Shown: positions 16,463 through 27,847, numbered from the stretch's first letter. The stretch: 64,000 bases of DNA from Streptomyces uncialis (GCF_001905345.1 NZ_LFBV01000001.1:507321-571320); one strand, 5' to 3'. A program made the numbers and translations. Notes: generated by a model not told the origin, from the sequence alone.

Positions 16463-18775
16463 GTGTCGTCTCTCGCGTTGTACCGCCGCTATCGCCCGGA
16501 GTCGTTCGCCGAGGTCATTGGGCAGGAGCATGTCACCGCGCCCCTGCAGCAGGCCCTGCGGAACAACCGGGTCAATCACGCGTACCTGTTCAGCGGGCCG
16601 CGCGGCTGCGGGAAGACGACCAGCGCGCGCATCCTCGCCCGCTGTCTGAACTGCGAGCAGGGCCCGACCCCCACCCCCTGCGGGGAGTGCCAGTCGTGCC
16701 GTGACCTCGCGCGCGGCGGCCCCGGCTCGATCGACGTCATCGAGATCGACGCCGCCTCCCACGGCGGCGTGGACGACGCGCGTGACCTGCGGGAGAAGGC
16801 CTTCTTCGGCCCCGCGGGCAGCCGGTACAAGATCTACATCATCGACGAGGCCCATATGGTCACGTCGGCCGGATTCAACGCCCTGCTCAAGGTGGTCGAG
16901 GAACCGCCCGAGCACCTCAAGTTCATCTTCGCGACCACCGAGCCCGAGAAGGTCATCGGCACCATCCGGTCGCGTACGCATCACTACCCGTTCCGTCTCG
17001 TCCCGCCCGGCACACTGCGCGACTACCTCGCCGAGGTGTGCGGCCGCGAGGGCATCCCCGTCGCCGACGGGGTGCTCCCCCTGGTGGTCCGCGCGGGAGC
17101 CGGATCGGTCCGTGACTCCATGTCCGTCATGGACCAGCTCCTCGCCGGGGTCGCCGACGACGGTGTGACGTACCCCATGGCCACCTCCCTCCTCGGGTAC
17201 ACCGACAGCTCCCTGCTCGACTCCGTCGTCGACTCCTTCGCCGCGGGCGACGGCGCCGCCGCCTTCGAGATCGTCGACCGGGTCATCGAGGGCGGCAACG
17301 ACCCCCGCCGCTTCGTCGCCGACCTGCTGGAGCGCCTGCGGGACCTCGTCATCCTCTCCGCCGTCCCCGACGCCGCGGAGAAGGGCCTGATCGACGCCCC
17401 CGTCGATGTCGTGGAGCGGATGGCCGCCCAGGCCGCCGTCTTCGGCGGCGCCGAGCTGAGCCGCGCCGCCGACCTGGTCAACACCGGCCTCACCGAGATG
17501 CGCGGAGCCACCTCGCCCCGGCTCCAGCTGGAGCTGATCTGCGCCCGCGTGCTGCTCCCGGCCGCCTACGACGACGAGCGCTCCGTCATGGCCCGGCTCG
17601 AACGGCTGGAGCGCGGCGGCGCGGGTGGTGGAGCCGGTGCGGGTGGCGGCTTCGGCGCGGGTGGTGGGTCCGGGGCCGCGATGCCCGGTGGGTACGGCGT
17701 CCCGGGCACCCCCGGGGCACCCGTCGCGCATCCGGGCGGACCCCCCGTGGCCTACACACCGCCCCCCGCCGGACCCGGGATCGTCTACGAGGCGCCCGCC
17801 GCCCACACCCCGGCCCCGCCTCCCGCCGTCCCGGACGCCCCCGCCGAGGCCGCGCCCCCGGCACCCTCCGTCGCCCCCGCTCCCGCCGCCCCCGCTCCCG
17901 CCGCCCCCGCTCCCGCCGCCACAGAACGCCGTCCCGGTGGCTGGCCCACCGCCGCGGCCGCCGGTAGCGGTCGGCCTGCCGGCCCCGTCGGCCAGCCCCC
18001 AGCCCCCGGCTCCCAGCCCGAGCAGGGGCATGGCCAGGGGCAGCCGCAGGCTTCGGCGTACCCGCAGTCCCACGCCTCCGCCCCGGCCCCCGAACCCGTA
18101 CAGGCCGCACCGCCGCCCGCCGGTCGCGCGACCGGACACGGCGGCGGGCCGGACCCCCGCGCCCTCTGGCCGAACATCCTGGAAGCCGTCAAGAACCGGC
18201 GCCGGTTCACCTGGATCCTGCTCAGCCAGAACGCGCAGGTGGCCGGGTTCGACGGCACCACGCTCCAGATCGGCTTCGTCAACGCCGGAGCCCGGGACAA
18301 CTTCGCGAGCAGCGGCAGCGAGGACGTCCTGCGGCAGGCGCTCAGCGAGCAGTTCGGCGTGCAGTGGAAGGTCGAGGCGATCGTCGACCCTTCGGGCGGC
18401 TCCGCGCCCCCGCCCGCCGCCGGGAACTTCGGCGGCGGTCCCGCCCAGGGCCGTCCCGCCTACCTGCAGTCCCCGCCCGCGCCCGCCGCCGCACCCCGCG
18501 CCCCGGCCCCGGGCGGCCAGGCGCCCGCGCCGCACAGCGCTCCGTCGTCCCCCGGTCCGGGCGGCCGGTCCGGCGCCCAGCAGCCTCCGAGACCCGCGTC
18601 CCAGGCCGCCCCGCCCGCCGAGCACCGGGCACCCGACCCGGTCCACTCGGTGGCCCCGGAGGACGACACCCCCGAGGACGACGACCCCGACCTCGTCGAG
18701 TCCGCCCTCTCCGGCCACGACCTGATCGTCCGCGAACTCGGCGCCACGGTCCTGGAGGAGTTCTCCAACGAGTAG
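16463..18775 (+). CDS. dnaX: DNA polymerase III subunits gamma/tau
   Basis: A 770-aa clamp-loader ATPase from GTG 16463 (VSSLALYRRYRPESFAEVIGQ). The ATPase domain has Walker A GPRGCGKTT, a four-Cys zinc module (CLNCEQG, CGECQSC), Walker B IIDEAHM and the SRC-like sensor IRSRTHHYPF. Residues about 385-585 are a long Gly/Pro/Ala-rich linker, then a tau-like region (PDPRALWPNILEAVKNRRRFTWILLSQNAQV), another Pro/Ala-rich stretch and a conserved acidic end (DLVESALSGHDLIVRELGATVLEEF). A TATAAC at 16448-16453 lies so close to the start that the mRNA may be nearly leaderless. Pro/Ala repeats around 17875-17925 are GC-rich tandem units. Confidence 0.95.
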   Translation: MSSLALYRRYRPESFAEVIGQEHVTAPLQQALRNNRVNHAYLFSGPRGCGKTTSARILARCLNCEQGPTPTPCGECQSCRDLARGGPGSIDVIEIDAASHGGVDDARDLREKAFFGPAGSRYKIYIIDEAHMVTSAGFNALLKVVEEPPEHLKFIFATTEPEKVIGTIRSRTHHYPFRLVPPGTLRDYLAEVCGREGIPVADGVLPLVVRAGAGSVRDSMSVMDQLLAGVADDGVTYPMATSLLGYTDSSLLDSVVDSFAAGDGAAAFEIVDRVIEGGNDPRRFVADLLERLRDLVILSAVPDAAEKGLIDAPVDVVERMAAQAAVFGGAELSRAADLVNTGLTEMRGATSPRLQLELICARVLLPAAYDDERSVMARLERLERGGAGGGAGAGGGFGAGGGSGAAMPGGYGVPGTPGAPVAHPGGPPVAYTPPPAGPGIVYEAPAAHTPAPPPAVPDAPAEAAPPAPSVAPAPAAPAPAAPAPAATERRPGGWPTAAAAGSGRPAGPVGQPPAPGSQPEQGHGQGQPQASAYPQSHASAPAPEPVQAAPPPAGRATGHGGGPDPRALWPNILEAVKNRRRFTWILLSQNAQVAGFDGTTLQIGFVNAGARDNFASSGSEDVLRQALSEQFGVQWKVEAIVDPSGGSAPPPAAGNFGGGPAQGRPAYLQSPPAPAAAPRAPAPGGQAPAPHSAPSSPGPGGRSGAQQPPRPASQAAPPAEHRAPDPVHSVAPEDDTPEDDDPDLVESALSGHDLIVRELGATVLEEFSNE

Positions 18776-18963
18776 CCCGGCGCCGGGCCCCGACAGCGGT
18801 GTCGATGGGCCCGATGGGCGTCCAACAGATCCCGTTCGGCACCGATGGCCGCCGGCCGCCGGCTGCCGGCTGCTGACCGCTGACCGCTGACAGCTGAGCC
18901 TGGTTCAGACCTCTGCCCGCGGGTCACGGCCCGTCGCCCCGCAGGCCGCGGCGGCCGCCTCCC

Positions 18964-20199
18964 TCACCCCGCCGAACCGCCCCCACCAGCGGCCGACCGC
19001 GCCGCTCCCCGGGCCACCACCCGCGCCACCACCCGCTCCCCGTCCGCGCCGAACGGCGAACGGCGGGCCGCGACGGCCAGCCGGGTGTCCAGCGCCACCA
19101 GGTCCGCGTTGATGGCAGCCCCGGCCCGCGCCCCTGACGCGGCCGAAGCCGACACCGTCTCGGTGACTCCGGTCACGTTCCCCGCGGCCCACACACCCGC
19201 CACCGGGGTACGTCCGTCGGCCTCCGCGGGTACCCGGGAGCCGACCTCCGTCCCGGCCACCAGAGCCGGTAGGGCTTCCAGCCCCAGCGCGTCGAGCATC
19301 CCGGACCGGGCCCGGAGGCCACTGGCGACCGTGAGTGCCCGGACGGCGATGACCGTCCCGTCGCCGAGACGCAGGCCGGACAGCCGCTCACCGTCCCGTA
19401 CGACGCCGGCCACCTCGCCCCGCACCACGCGGACCCCGCGCGCGGCCAGCCGCTCCCACGCCTCCTCGTCGGGCTCGGGTCCGGTGTGCAGGAAGAGGGT
19501 GATGTCGGCGCTCCACTGCCGCCACAGAAGTGCCTGGTGCACGGCGAGCGGACCGGTCGACAGGACGCCGATCGGCAGGTCCCGCACCTCCCAGCCGTGG
19601 CAGTACGGGCAGTGCAGCACGTCACGGCCCCACAGTTCGGCCAGCCCGGGAACCGGCGGCAGCTCGTCGGCCAGCCCCGTCGTCACCAGCAGCCGCCGGG
19701 CCCGCACCAGTACTTCCCCGGTGCCGGACCCTGACCCGGTGCCGCTCCCCGACCCCGTACCCGTGTCCGTACCTGCCTCTCCCTTGGCACCCGTGCCCGC
19801 ACCCGGCGACCCCGCCCCCGGCCGCCGCGCCGTGACCCGGAAACCGCCCTCGTCCGGCTCGGCCGACACCACCGTGCCGGAGGCGATCCGCACCCCGTAC
19901 CCGCGGACCTCCGCCCGTCCGGTGGCCAGCAGCCGCGCGGGCGGTACCCCGTCATGGCCCAGGTAGCCGTGCATCGCCTCGGCCGGTGCGTTCCGGGGTT
20001 CACCGCTGTCGATGACCAGTACCGACCGCCGCGCCCGCCCGAGCATCAGCGCCCCGGCCAGCCCCGCCGCTCCGCCCCCGACCACCACCACGTCGTACCG
20101 CCCGTCGCCGAGCCCGAGGTCATCCCCGAAGTCATCCCCGAAGTCATCCCCGAGGTCATCCTTGATCCCGTTCACATCGCCACCGCCGCCGTGCTTCAT
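18964..20199 (-). CDS. Thioredoxin-reductase-like FAD/NAD(P) oxidoreductase
   Basis: A 411-aa flavoprotein from ATG 20197-20199, with GGGAGG eight bases upstream; the longer frame to 20388 is unsupported. The FAD Rossmann motif YDVVVVGGGAAGLAGALMLGRA lies near residue 35. A CPYCHGWEV motif supplies the redox CxxC seen in TrxB-like proteins. AGVWAAGNVTG near the end is the second FAD motif. The NAD(P) region reads PIGVLSTGPLAVHQALLW, with a degenerate GxGxxA. The middle has an extra Gly/Thr/Ser repeat (GTDTGTGSGSGTGSGSGTG). It may reduce a thioredoxin-like or small-molecule disulfide, the partner unknown. The N-terminus carries a GDDFGDDFGDDLG repeat. Confidence 0.85.
   Translation of the reverse strand: MKHGGGGDVNGIKDDLGDDFGDDFGDDLGLGDGRYDVVVVGGGAAGLAGALMLGRARRSVLVIDSGEPRNAPAEAMHGYLGHDGVPPARLLATGRAEVRGYGVRIASGTVVSAEPDEGGFRVTARRPGAGSPGAGTGAKGEAGTDTGTGSGSGTGSGSGTGEVLVRARRLLVTTGLADELPPVPGLAELWGRDVLHCPYCHGWEVRDLPIGVLSTGPLAVHQALLWRQWSADITLFLHTGPEPDEEAWERLAARGVRVVRGEVAGVVRDGERLSGLRLGDGTVIAVRALTVASGLRARSGMLDALGLEALPALVAGTEVGSRVPAEADGRTPVAGVWAAGNVTGVTETVSASAASGARAGAAINADLVALDTRLAVAARRSPFGADGERVVARVVARGAARSAAGGGGSAG
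20113..20162. repeat. 12-bp tandem repeat at the flavoprotein N-terminus
   Basis: About four copies of a GTCATCCCCGAA-like 12-mer encode the acidic GDDF/GDDL repeats ahead of the FAD domain. In-frame length makes it prone to slippage without frameshift. Confidence 0.8.
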
Positions 20200-20420
20200 G
20201 TCATCGCCTCCCGCGAGGGCCCCGGGCCCTTCGTCGTTGTCCGGCTCTCCGTCCCACCACCTTCCGGTCGGCCCGCCGGATTCGGCAATGAGATTTGCCG
20301 CAACAGCAACATCGATTACGGCGGTGACGTGGCTGACTAGGAGGAACCTCCCAAGGCCGGGGAGTCCGCGCGTCGGACGCCCGCACAAGGGGGTGGGCGG
20401 TGGCGGTTAGGGTGGCGGCT

Positions 20421-21686
<1,266 letters not shown>

Positions 21687-21689
21687 GGT

Positions 21690-22620
21690 CTGTCCGGCGG
21701 GGCGCACTTGTCCCTGCCCGGGTCGCCCGGTGGTTCGCGGTTCCCCGCGGGTCGTCTTCGCTCGCGCCCTGGGGTTTCTTGTGCTGGGCGCACTTGTTCC
21801 TGTGCGGTCGCTCGGTGGGTGCGCAGTTCCCCGCGCCCCTGGGTGCTGCCCCCTTGCGGTCGCTCTTCGGGTGCGGGTCTGCCCTCGTTCTTGCGCAGTT
21901 CCCCGCGCCCCTTTGGGGCGCATCCGGCCGGTTCTTCGGGTCGGTGCCGGTCGGGATTCTCCGTCCTCGCTCCAACGCGCTCGGTCGGACGTGAAGTGGC
22001 TCTGCTGAAGAGCATCGGAGTCTGCGGGCAGAGATTCCCGCCCACCCCCTCCCGCAGCCGAGCGAGTGCGGGAGGAGGAGGGTTCAACCCCGCCCCCGCA
22101 GACTGAGGACAGCAGCAAGGGGGCGCCCCTTCAGGGGCGCGGGGAACTGCGCAGAACCACCGAGTACCCGCACGGGAACAAGTACGCCCAGCACAGGAGA
22201 CCCAGGGGCGCGGGGAACTGCGCAACCCCGTCCGACCCGCACAGGGACAAGCGCGTCCAGCCGGACAGACCTCGGGAGCGCGAGCGAAGGCGACCCGCGG
22301 GGAACTGCGCAGAACCACCGAGTACCCGCACGGGAACAAGTGCGCCCAGCACAGGAGACCCAGGGGCGCGGGGAACTGCGCACCCCCGTCCGACCCGCAC
22401 AGGGACAAGTGCGTCCATCCCGGACAGACCTCGGGAGCGCGAGCGAAGGCGACCCGCGGGGAACTGCGCAGAACCACCGAGTACCCGCACGGGAACAAGT
22501 GCGCCCAGCACAGGAGACCCAGGGGCGCGGGGAACTGCGCACCCCGCGAGCGACGGCACAGGGACGAGTACGTCCAGCTGGACAGACCTCGGGAGCGCGA
22601 GCGAAGGCGACCCGCGGGGG
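21690..22620. repeat. Composite repeat A
   Basis: No gene. The left part carries units reading GCGCAGTTCCCCGCGCCCCT and the right part carries the complementary units reading GGGGCGCGGGGAACTGCGC. Between them is a central module at 21935-22057, whose last 52 bp (22006-22057) are identical to those at 33092-33143 and 54162-54213. The right flank also repeats a longer unit of about 100-170 bp three times (around 22150-22600). Open frames here are artefacts of the repeats. Confidence 0.85.
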
Positions 22621-22936
22621 CGCGTCGTGGGCGGTGGGCGGGCGTACGGCGGTGGGGTGGGGCGTGCGGGGAGTCGTACGCGCTCGGCTATCAGTTCGTA
22701 TCGTGACGCGCGATCGCGACAAACCTCTGCCCAAAGCCATTCCATCGAGTGACCAATGGTCTATACGGCTGACGGGACGCGAGGGCCCAACTAGGGTGCG
22801 GCGCATGCGTTCCGGCACATGGCCCACCGGCATTGCGTTGTCAGTGGCCGGTGCCACAGTGGGGGAGTGAACAACGCCATGGGAGCCCGTCGGCGCCGGA
22901 GCGTGCCGGGCGGGCAGTAGGGGGTGAGGTCCGGTC
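22621..22936. other. Upstream region of the membrane protein gene
   Basis: About 315 bp without a gene. A less GC-rich stretch (22690-22800) probably holds the promoter for the gene at 22937; no certain -35/-10 pair was identified. Confidence 0.4.
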
Positions 22937-24703
22937 GTGTCGGAGACGGGTGTGGAGACGGACGCGCGTTCCGCGCGCTCCCGGGCCCTCGCCGTGCTGC
23001 GGGTCCGCAGCAGGGCGACCGCCGTGGCGCTGCTGCCCGCGGCGGGAGCCGTGGTGCTGTTCGCCGCCCAGGTCACGGGACATGTGGACGCGGGGGGCGG
23101 CGTGGAGCTGGCGCGTCTGATCCTCACCGGGACGGCCGTGGCGGTGCTCGTCGCGGCGGCGGTCATCGGCCTGGTCATCAGCCGTTCCCGGCCCGCGATG
23201 AGTCCCACGGTGCCGATCGCCGAGAGCGCCGCCCCTGACCTCTACCGCCTGGTGCGGGACCTCGCGAACCGCCTCGACGTCCCCATGCCGTCCGCCATAG
23301 CCCTGACCCCCGACTGCGACAGCTGGCTGGAGGACCGCGCGCACCGCGCGCGGGCCCCGAAGACGGCGGCCGGCGACACCCCCGCCGACGCCCCCGGCCG
23401 GACCGGCCCGGCCGGGCGGACCGGGGAGGACCCCGACCGCGGGGCGCCGATCGCCCCCGTACTGATCATCGGGTCGCCGTTCCTGTGGTGGATGCGGGTC
23501 GCCGAGCTGCGCGCGGTGCTCGCCCCGGTCGTCGCCGGTACGGGCCCCGCGGCGCACCCCGACATCGCCGCCGCCCGCCGCTTCGTCCGGGGGCTGGACG
23601 CCGCCGTGGCCGTGGCGTCCGAGCCCCACCGGGGCCCGCTCACACGGCTGGTGCTCGGCGCGGTCGGCCGGGTGGCGCGGCTGCTGCTGCGGGCCTGCCG
23701 GGAGCATGCCGCCGAGATGGAGCGCGGGGTGGCCGCCGCCGCCGCGGACCGGGCGCAGAGCGTGGACTACGGCCTGCGGATCGTCGCGCAGGAGCAGGTG
23801 GGCCTCGCGTACGCCGGGTGGGACCGGCTGCTGACCAGGGTCGCGCTGCCCGCGTGGCGGGTCGGCCGCTGGCCCTCACGGCTCGACGCGGGAGTGGTCG
23901 CCGCGCTGACCGAGCTGTCCCGCCGCGACCGCCTCGCGGAAGGGTTCACCGCGCGGCTGGGGGAGCGGCCCGCGTGCGATCTGCTGGAGGAGCCCGGCGC
24001 GGTGGACGAGGCCGCGTCCCTGCTGGCCGCCCGGCTGTTCCACGGCGCCCCCACCGAGCCCGGCCGCGAATGGGCGCCGGTCGACTGGCAGGCGTACCCC
24101 GAGGAGGTCGTCGACCGTACGTGGCGCACCGAGGCCGCCCGGCTGCACAAGGTCCTCGACGGCCTCGGTGAGCGCCGCGGCTCCCAGGGCGCCACGCTCG
24201 CCCGGGTCCTCGACCGGCTGACGGTGGCAGACAGCGCCCCGATATCCGGATCGGCGGCGGTCACGCCGGTGCCCCGGATCGCCCCGGACGACAGTCCGGA
24301 CAACGCGCGCGCGGCAGCCGTCGCGTCGGCGCTCAGCGCGTGGGTGTCCCGGGAGGAGACCGAGGGGGACGCGGCCCAGGCACCCAGCCCCGGCCAGCAC
24401 CCCGACGAACTCCTGTGGAACGAGGGGATGGTGCCGCTCTTCCCGCTGCAACCGCCGCGCAGCGAACGCGATCTGCTCGCCGACCATGTCCTGGCGATGG
24501 TGTGCTGCGCCGCGGTGGACACGGGCGGCGCGGTGCCCGGCCTCGACTGGCTGGATGGCCCCTCCCTCCTGGTGGGCGGGCGCCGCGCGGGGGATCTCTC
24601 TTCCCGGGTGTTCTCCCTGGTCGACGACGGGGACGCCGGTCCGCTGCGCAGCTGGCTCGCCACCCAGTCGATCCGTACGGACAAACCCCTGCGCCTCATC
24701 TGA
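22937..24703 (+). CDS. Membrane protein resembling an inactive M48-type peptidase
   Basis: A 588-aa protein from GTG 22937, with GGGGGTGAGG upstream. Two transmembrane segments lie at about residues 30-50 and 62-82. Then SAAPDLYRLVRDLANRLDVPMPSAIALTPDCDSWLED and LIIGSPFLWWMRVAELRAVLAPVVAGTG match the order of an M48 (HtpX/Ste24-like) protease. At the place of the zinc-binding HExxH (normally AHELGH after ELRAVL) this protein has APVVAG, so both histidines and the glutamate are missing. It is probably a non-catalytic membrane protein of the fold. The gene lies between purD and a dimethylformamidase-like gene. Similarity to M48 is by eye. Confidence 0.6.
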   Translation: MSETGVETDARSARSRALAVLRVRSRATAVALLPAAGAVVLFAAQVTGHVDAGGGVELARLILTGTAVAVLVAAAVIGLVISRSRPAMSPTVPIAESAAPDLYRLVRDLANRLDVPMPSAIALTPDCDSWLEDRAHRARAPKTAAGDTPADAPGRTGPAGRTGEDPDRGAPIAPVLIIGSPFLWWMRVAELRAVLAPVVAGTGPAAHPDIAAARRFVRGLDAAVAVASEPHRGPLTRLVLGAVGRVARLLLRACREHAAEMERGVAAAAADRAQSVDYGLRIVAQEQVGLAYAGWDRLLTRVALPAWRVGRWPSRLDAGVVAALTELSRRDRLAEGFTARLGERPACDLLEEPGAVDEAASLLAARLFHGAPTEPGREWAPVDWQAYPEEVVDRTWRTEAARLHKVLDGLGERRGSQGATLARVLDRLTVADSAPISGSAAVTPVPRIAPDDSPDNARAAAVASALSAWVSREETEGDAAQAPSPGQHPDELLWNEGMVPLFPLQPPRSERDLLADHVLAMVCCAAVDTGGAVPGLDWLDGPSLLVGGRRAGDLSSRVFSLVDDGDAGPLRSWLATQSIRTDKPLRLI

Positions 24704-25261
24704 CTGCCCGGAGACCGTGGCACGCCCCCACGCCCCCACACCCACCGCCGTACGGACAGTGGCCCGCCTTGTACGGCGAGCGGCACGCCTCTACGTCGGG
24801 CGGCACCTGTACGGGCAGCGGCCCCCGTACGCCGAGACGGCGGCGCCCGAACAGCGGCGCCCCGACGGCACAACCCGGACGGCACCGGCCCCGCCGAACC
24901 CCGCCCACCGGCGCCGCACACGGGCATCGCCGCCCACCCCGGAAACCGCCGAACACCCCGCAGCGCACCCGCGAAGCAAAGGCCCCGCGAAACCAAGGCC
25001 CCAGGAACGAACGCACCACGGCCGAACGCACCACGGCCGAACGCACCACGGCCGAACGCCCCACGGCCGAACGCCCCACGAAGGAACGCCCCACGCAGAG
25101 CACCCGCGTACCCCCGCGTACTCCCACCCCGGGGTAAACGAATCGTTCCCCCGCGGTCAAATAACGACGAACGGTGACGGGCCGCATGCGCAATGTGATG
25201 TGCTGGGTGGGCCGCCGCGCGGCATCGCGCGGAGAGCCGGGGGACTCAGGGAGGGCGCCAC
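24704..25261. other. Intergenic region with tandem repeat
   Basis: About 560 bp with no supported gene. It holds the 15-bp tandem repeat at 25007-25096 and, at 25134-25200, a lower-GC stretch that may be the promoter of the gene at 25262. Confidence 0.5.
25007..25096. repeat. 15-bp tandem repeat, about six copies
   Basis: Units of the form CCGAACGCMCCACGG follow each other with a 15-bp period. The first three have CGCACC and the later ones CGCCCC, which suggests duplication in two steps. Confidence 0.85.
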
Positions 25262-26797
25262 ATGGCACAGCCGGAACACACCAGGCGATGGGAATCCGGC
25301 GCCCTCGCCCACGCCGTCACCGACCCCTTCGGCCAGGGACCCCTGCCCTGGCTGCGCGGGCGCGACCACTACTTCGACGACACGGGCCATGTGGTCCCCT
25401 GGTACGTCGACACCCCCCCGGAGCAGACCTCCCCGGAGCGGGGCCGCCCGCGCGGCAGACCCGGCCGCCGGACCCGCCCCGCCGGCCCTCCCGACCCCCG
25501 CCCGTCCACGGGCCTGCGCACCGCGGACGACGTGCACCGCCAGATCAAGGGCTTCGCCTCGACCGCCGCGGTCGCCCCGGGCGAGGCCATCGACTTCCGG
25601 ATCACCGTCGACCCCCCGCAGCAGTTCAGCGTGGACATCTACCGCATCGGCCACTACGCGGGCGACGGCGCCGCGCAGATCACCACCAGCCCCCGGCTCT
25701 CCGGCATCGTCCAGCCCGCGCCGCTCACCGCCGACCGCGCGGTCTCGTGCCACCACTGGTGGATGTCCTGGCGCCTCCAGGTCCCGTCGTACTGGAACCC
25801 GGGCGCGTACGTCGCCGTGCTGACCACCGCCGACGGCTACCGCTCGCACATCCCGTTCACCGTCCGCGACGACCGCCCGGCGGACCTGCTGCTGCTGCTC
25901 CCCGACATCACCTGGCAGGCGTACAACCTCTACCCCGAGGACGGCCGGACGGGCGCGAGCCTCTACCACGCGTGGGACGAGCAGGGCCGCCTCCTCGGGG
26001 AGCGGGACGCCGCGACCACCGTGTCGTTCGACCGCCCGTACGCGGGCGCCGGCCTGCCGCTGCACGTGGGCCACGCGTACGACTTCATCCGCTGGGCGGA
26101 GCGCTACGGCTACGACCTCGCGTACGCGGACGCCACCGATCTGCACGCGGGCCGGGTCGACCCCGCCCGCTACCGGGGCCTGGTGTTCCCGGGCCATGAC
26201 GAGTACTGGTCAGCGGCGATGCGGCGGACCGTGGAGGGTGCCCGCGCACAGGGCACCTCGCTGGTGTTCCTGTCGGCCAACACCATGTACTGGCAGATCG
26301 AGTTGAGCGGTTCCCCGGCCGGTACCCCGGACCGGCTGCTGACCTGCCGAAAACGCAGGGGGCCCGGCAGATCCGCGCTGTGGCGGGAGATCGACCGTCC
26401 GGAGCAGCACCTCATCGGCATCCAGTACGCGGGCCGGGTGCCGGAGCCCCACCCGCTGATCGTCCGCAACGCCGGGCACTGGATGTGGGAGGCGACCGGC
26501 GCCCACGACGGCGACGAACTGCCCGGGATGGTCGCGGGCGAGGCCGACCGCTACTTCCCGCGCACCCCGCTGCCCGAGCACCAGGAGCGCGTCCTGCTCG
26601 CCCACTCCCCGTACCGGGACGGCGGTGGCGGCCGCCGCCACCAGGAGACGTCCCTGTACCGGGCGCCGTCGGGCGCGCTGGTCTTCGCGTCGGGGACGTT
26701 CGCGTGGTCCCCGGCCCTCGACCGCCCCGGCCATGTGGACGCCCGGGTGCAGCGGGCCACCGCGAACCTGCTCGACCGCATCTGCAAACGCGACTGA
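25262..26797 (+). CDS. N,N-dimethylformamidase-like large-subunit protein
   Basis: A 511-aa protein, ATG 25262, with GGGAGGG upstream. It matches the large domain family of N,N-dimethylformamidase: an Ig-like N-terminal part (EAIDFRITVDPPQQFSVDIYRIGHYAGDGA), then LLLLPDITWQAYNLYPEDG, SFDRPYAGAG, LVFPGHDEYWSAAMRRTVEGARAQGTSLVFLSANTMYWQIEL and a C-terminal SGALVFASGTFAWSPAL. The family lies in a glutamine-amidotransferase-like fold. Real DMFase needs a small subunit, which is absent here, so amidase activity on formamides is uncertain. No signal peptide is seen. The substrate is unknown. Confidence 0.82.
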   Translation: MAQPEHTRRWESGALAHAVTDPFGQGPLPWLRGRDHYFDDTGHVVPWYVDTPPEQTSPERGRPRGRPGRRTRPAGPPDPRPSTGLRTADDVHRQIKGFASTAAVAPGEAIDFRITVDPPQQFSVDIYRIGHYAGDGAAQITTSPRLSGIVQPAPLTADRAVSCHHWWMSWRLQVPSYWNPGAYVAVLTTADGYRSHIPFTVRDDRPADLLLLLPDITWQAYNLYPEDGRTGASLYHAWDEQGRLLGERDAATTVSFDRPYAGAGLPLHVGHAYDFIRWAERYGYDLAYADATDLHAGRVDPARYRGLVFPGHDEYWSAAMRRTVEGARAQGTSLVFLSANTMYWQIELSGSPAGTPDRLLTCRKRRGPGRSALWREIDRPEQHLIGIQYAGRVPEPHPLIVRNAGHWMWEATGAHDGDELPGMVAGEADRYFPRTPLPEHQERVLLAHSPYRDGGGGRRHQETSLYRAPSGALVFASGTFAWSPALDRPGHVDARVQRATANLLDRICKRD

Positions 26798-26891
26798 CCC
26801 ACCCGGCCCGGCACCCCCACCACCCCCATGACGACCCCGTACGGGACAATCGCGGCAGCACCGCACTTGTACATCTCCACGGGGAGGCACC

Positions 26892-27788
26892 GTGTCCGGA
26901 TTCGTCGAAAAGCCCGAGCCGCCGCAGGTCCCGGGCCTGGTGCATCTGCACACGGGCAAGGTCCGCGACCTGTACCGCGACGGGGCGGGCGATCTGGTGA
27001 TGGTCGCCAGTGACCGGATCTCCGCGTACGACTGGGTGCTGCCGACGGAGATCCCCGACAAGGGCCGGGTCCTCACCCGGCTCTCGCTGTGGTGGTTCGA
27101 CCAGCTCGCGGACCTCGCCCCGAACCATGTGCTGAGCATGGAGCTGCCCGAGGGCGCCCCCGCCGACTGGGCCGGCCGCACCCTGGTCTGCAAGTCGCTG
27201 CGGATGGTTCCGGTGGAGTGCGTGGCGCGCGGCTATCTCGCCGGTTCGGGACTGACCGAGTACCGCCTGTCCCGTACGGTCTGCGGTCTCCCGCTGCCCG
27301 AGGGCCTCGACGACGGCTCCGAGCTGCCCGAGCCGATCTTCACCCCGGCGACGAAGGCGGCGGTCGGCGATCACGACGAGAACGTCAGCTACGAGGAGGT
27401 CGTCCGCCAGGTCGGCGCCCCGACCGCCGCTCAGCTGCGGCGGACCACCCTCGACGTCTACGGCCGCGCCCGGGACATCGCGCGGGAGCGGGGCATCGTC
27501 CTCGCGGACACCAAGTTCGAGTTCGGTTTCGACGGGGAGACCCTGACCCTCGCGGACGAGGTGCTCACCCCCGACTCGTCCCGGTTCTGGCCCGCCGGGA
27601 CGTGGGAGCCGGGCCGTGCCCAGCCGAGCTACGACAAGCAGTTCGTCCGGGACTGGCTGACCTCCCCGGCCTCCGGCTGGGACCGCGCCGCCGAGCAGCC
27701 GCCGCCCCCGCTGCCCGAGGAGATCGTGGCCGCGACCCGCGCGAAGTACCTGGAGGCGTACGAGCGCCTGACGGGCGAGCGCTGGTAG
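26892..27788 (+). CDS. purC: SAICAR synthetase
   Basis: A 298-aa phosphoribosylaminoimidazole-succinocarboxamide synthase, ligating aspartate to CAIR in purine synthesis. GTG 26892 follows GGGGAGG. Family signatures: HTGKVRDLY, VASDRISAYDWVLPTEIPDKGRVL, VECVARGYLAGSG and LADTKFEFGF. Longer than the E. coli type, as is usual in actinobacteria. It is monocistronic and ends before a strong bidirectional hairpin. Confidence 0.97.
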   Translation: MSGFVEKPEPPQVPGLVHLHTGKVRDLYRDGAGDLVMVASDRISAYDWVLPTEIPDKGRVLTRLSLWWFDQLADLAPNHVLSMELPEGAPADWAGRTLVCKSLRMVPVECVARGYLAGSGLTEYRLSRTVCGLPLPEGLDDGSELPEPIFTPATKAAVGDHDENVSYEEVVRQVGAPTAAQLRRTTLDVYGRARDIARERGIVLADTKFEFGFDGETLTLADEVLTPDSSRFWPAGTWEPGRAQPSYDKQFVRDWLTSPASGWDRAAEQPPPPLPEEIVAATRAKYLEAYERLTGERW

Positions 27789-27847
27789 CGGACCTGCGGA
27801 CGGGGGGCCTGGACGGAGGGCCCGGCCCCCTGCGGTGCCGGGGTACG

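Noticed and set aside
21690..22620. CRISPR array
   Set aside because: Repeats are in both orientations, of unequal length and spacing, with spacers that are themselves repeats. No cas gene is present.
22084..23208. Long open frames in the repeat clusters (also at 32676-33589, 40028-41611, 53774-54652 and 63187-63968)
   Set aside because: They repeat the translated intergenic unit (RSSPRP, GELRTHR, GNCAP types) in several frames at once, which shows DNA-level repetition rather than protein coding.
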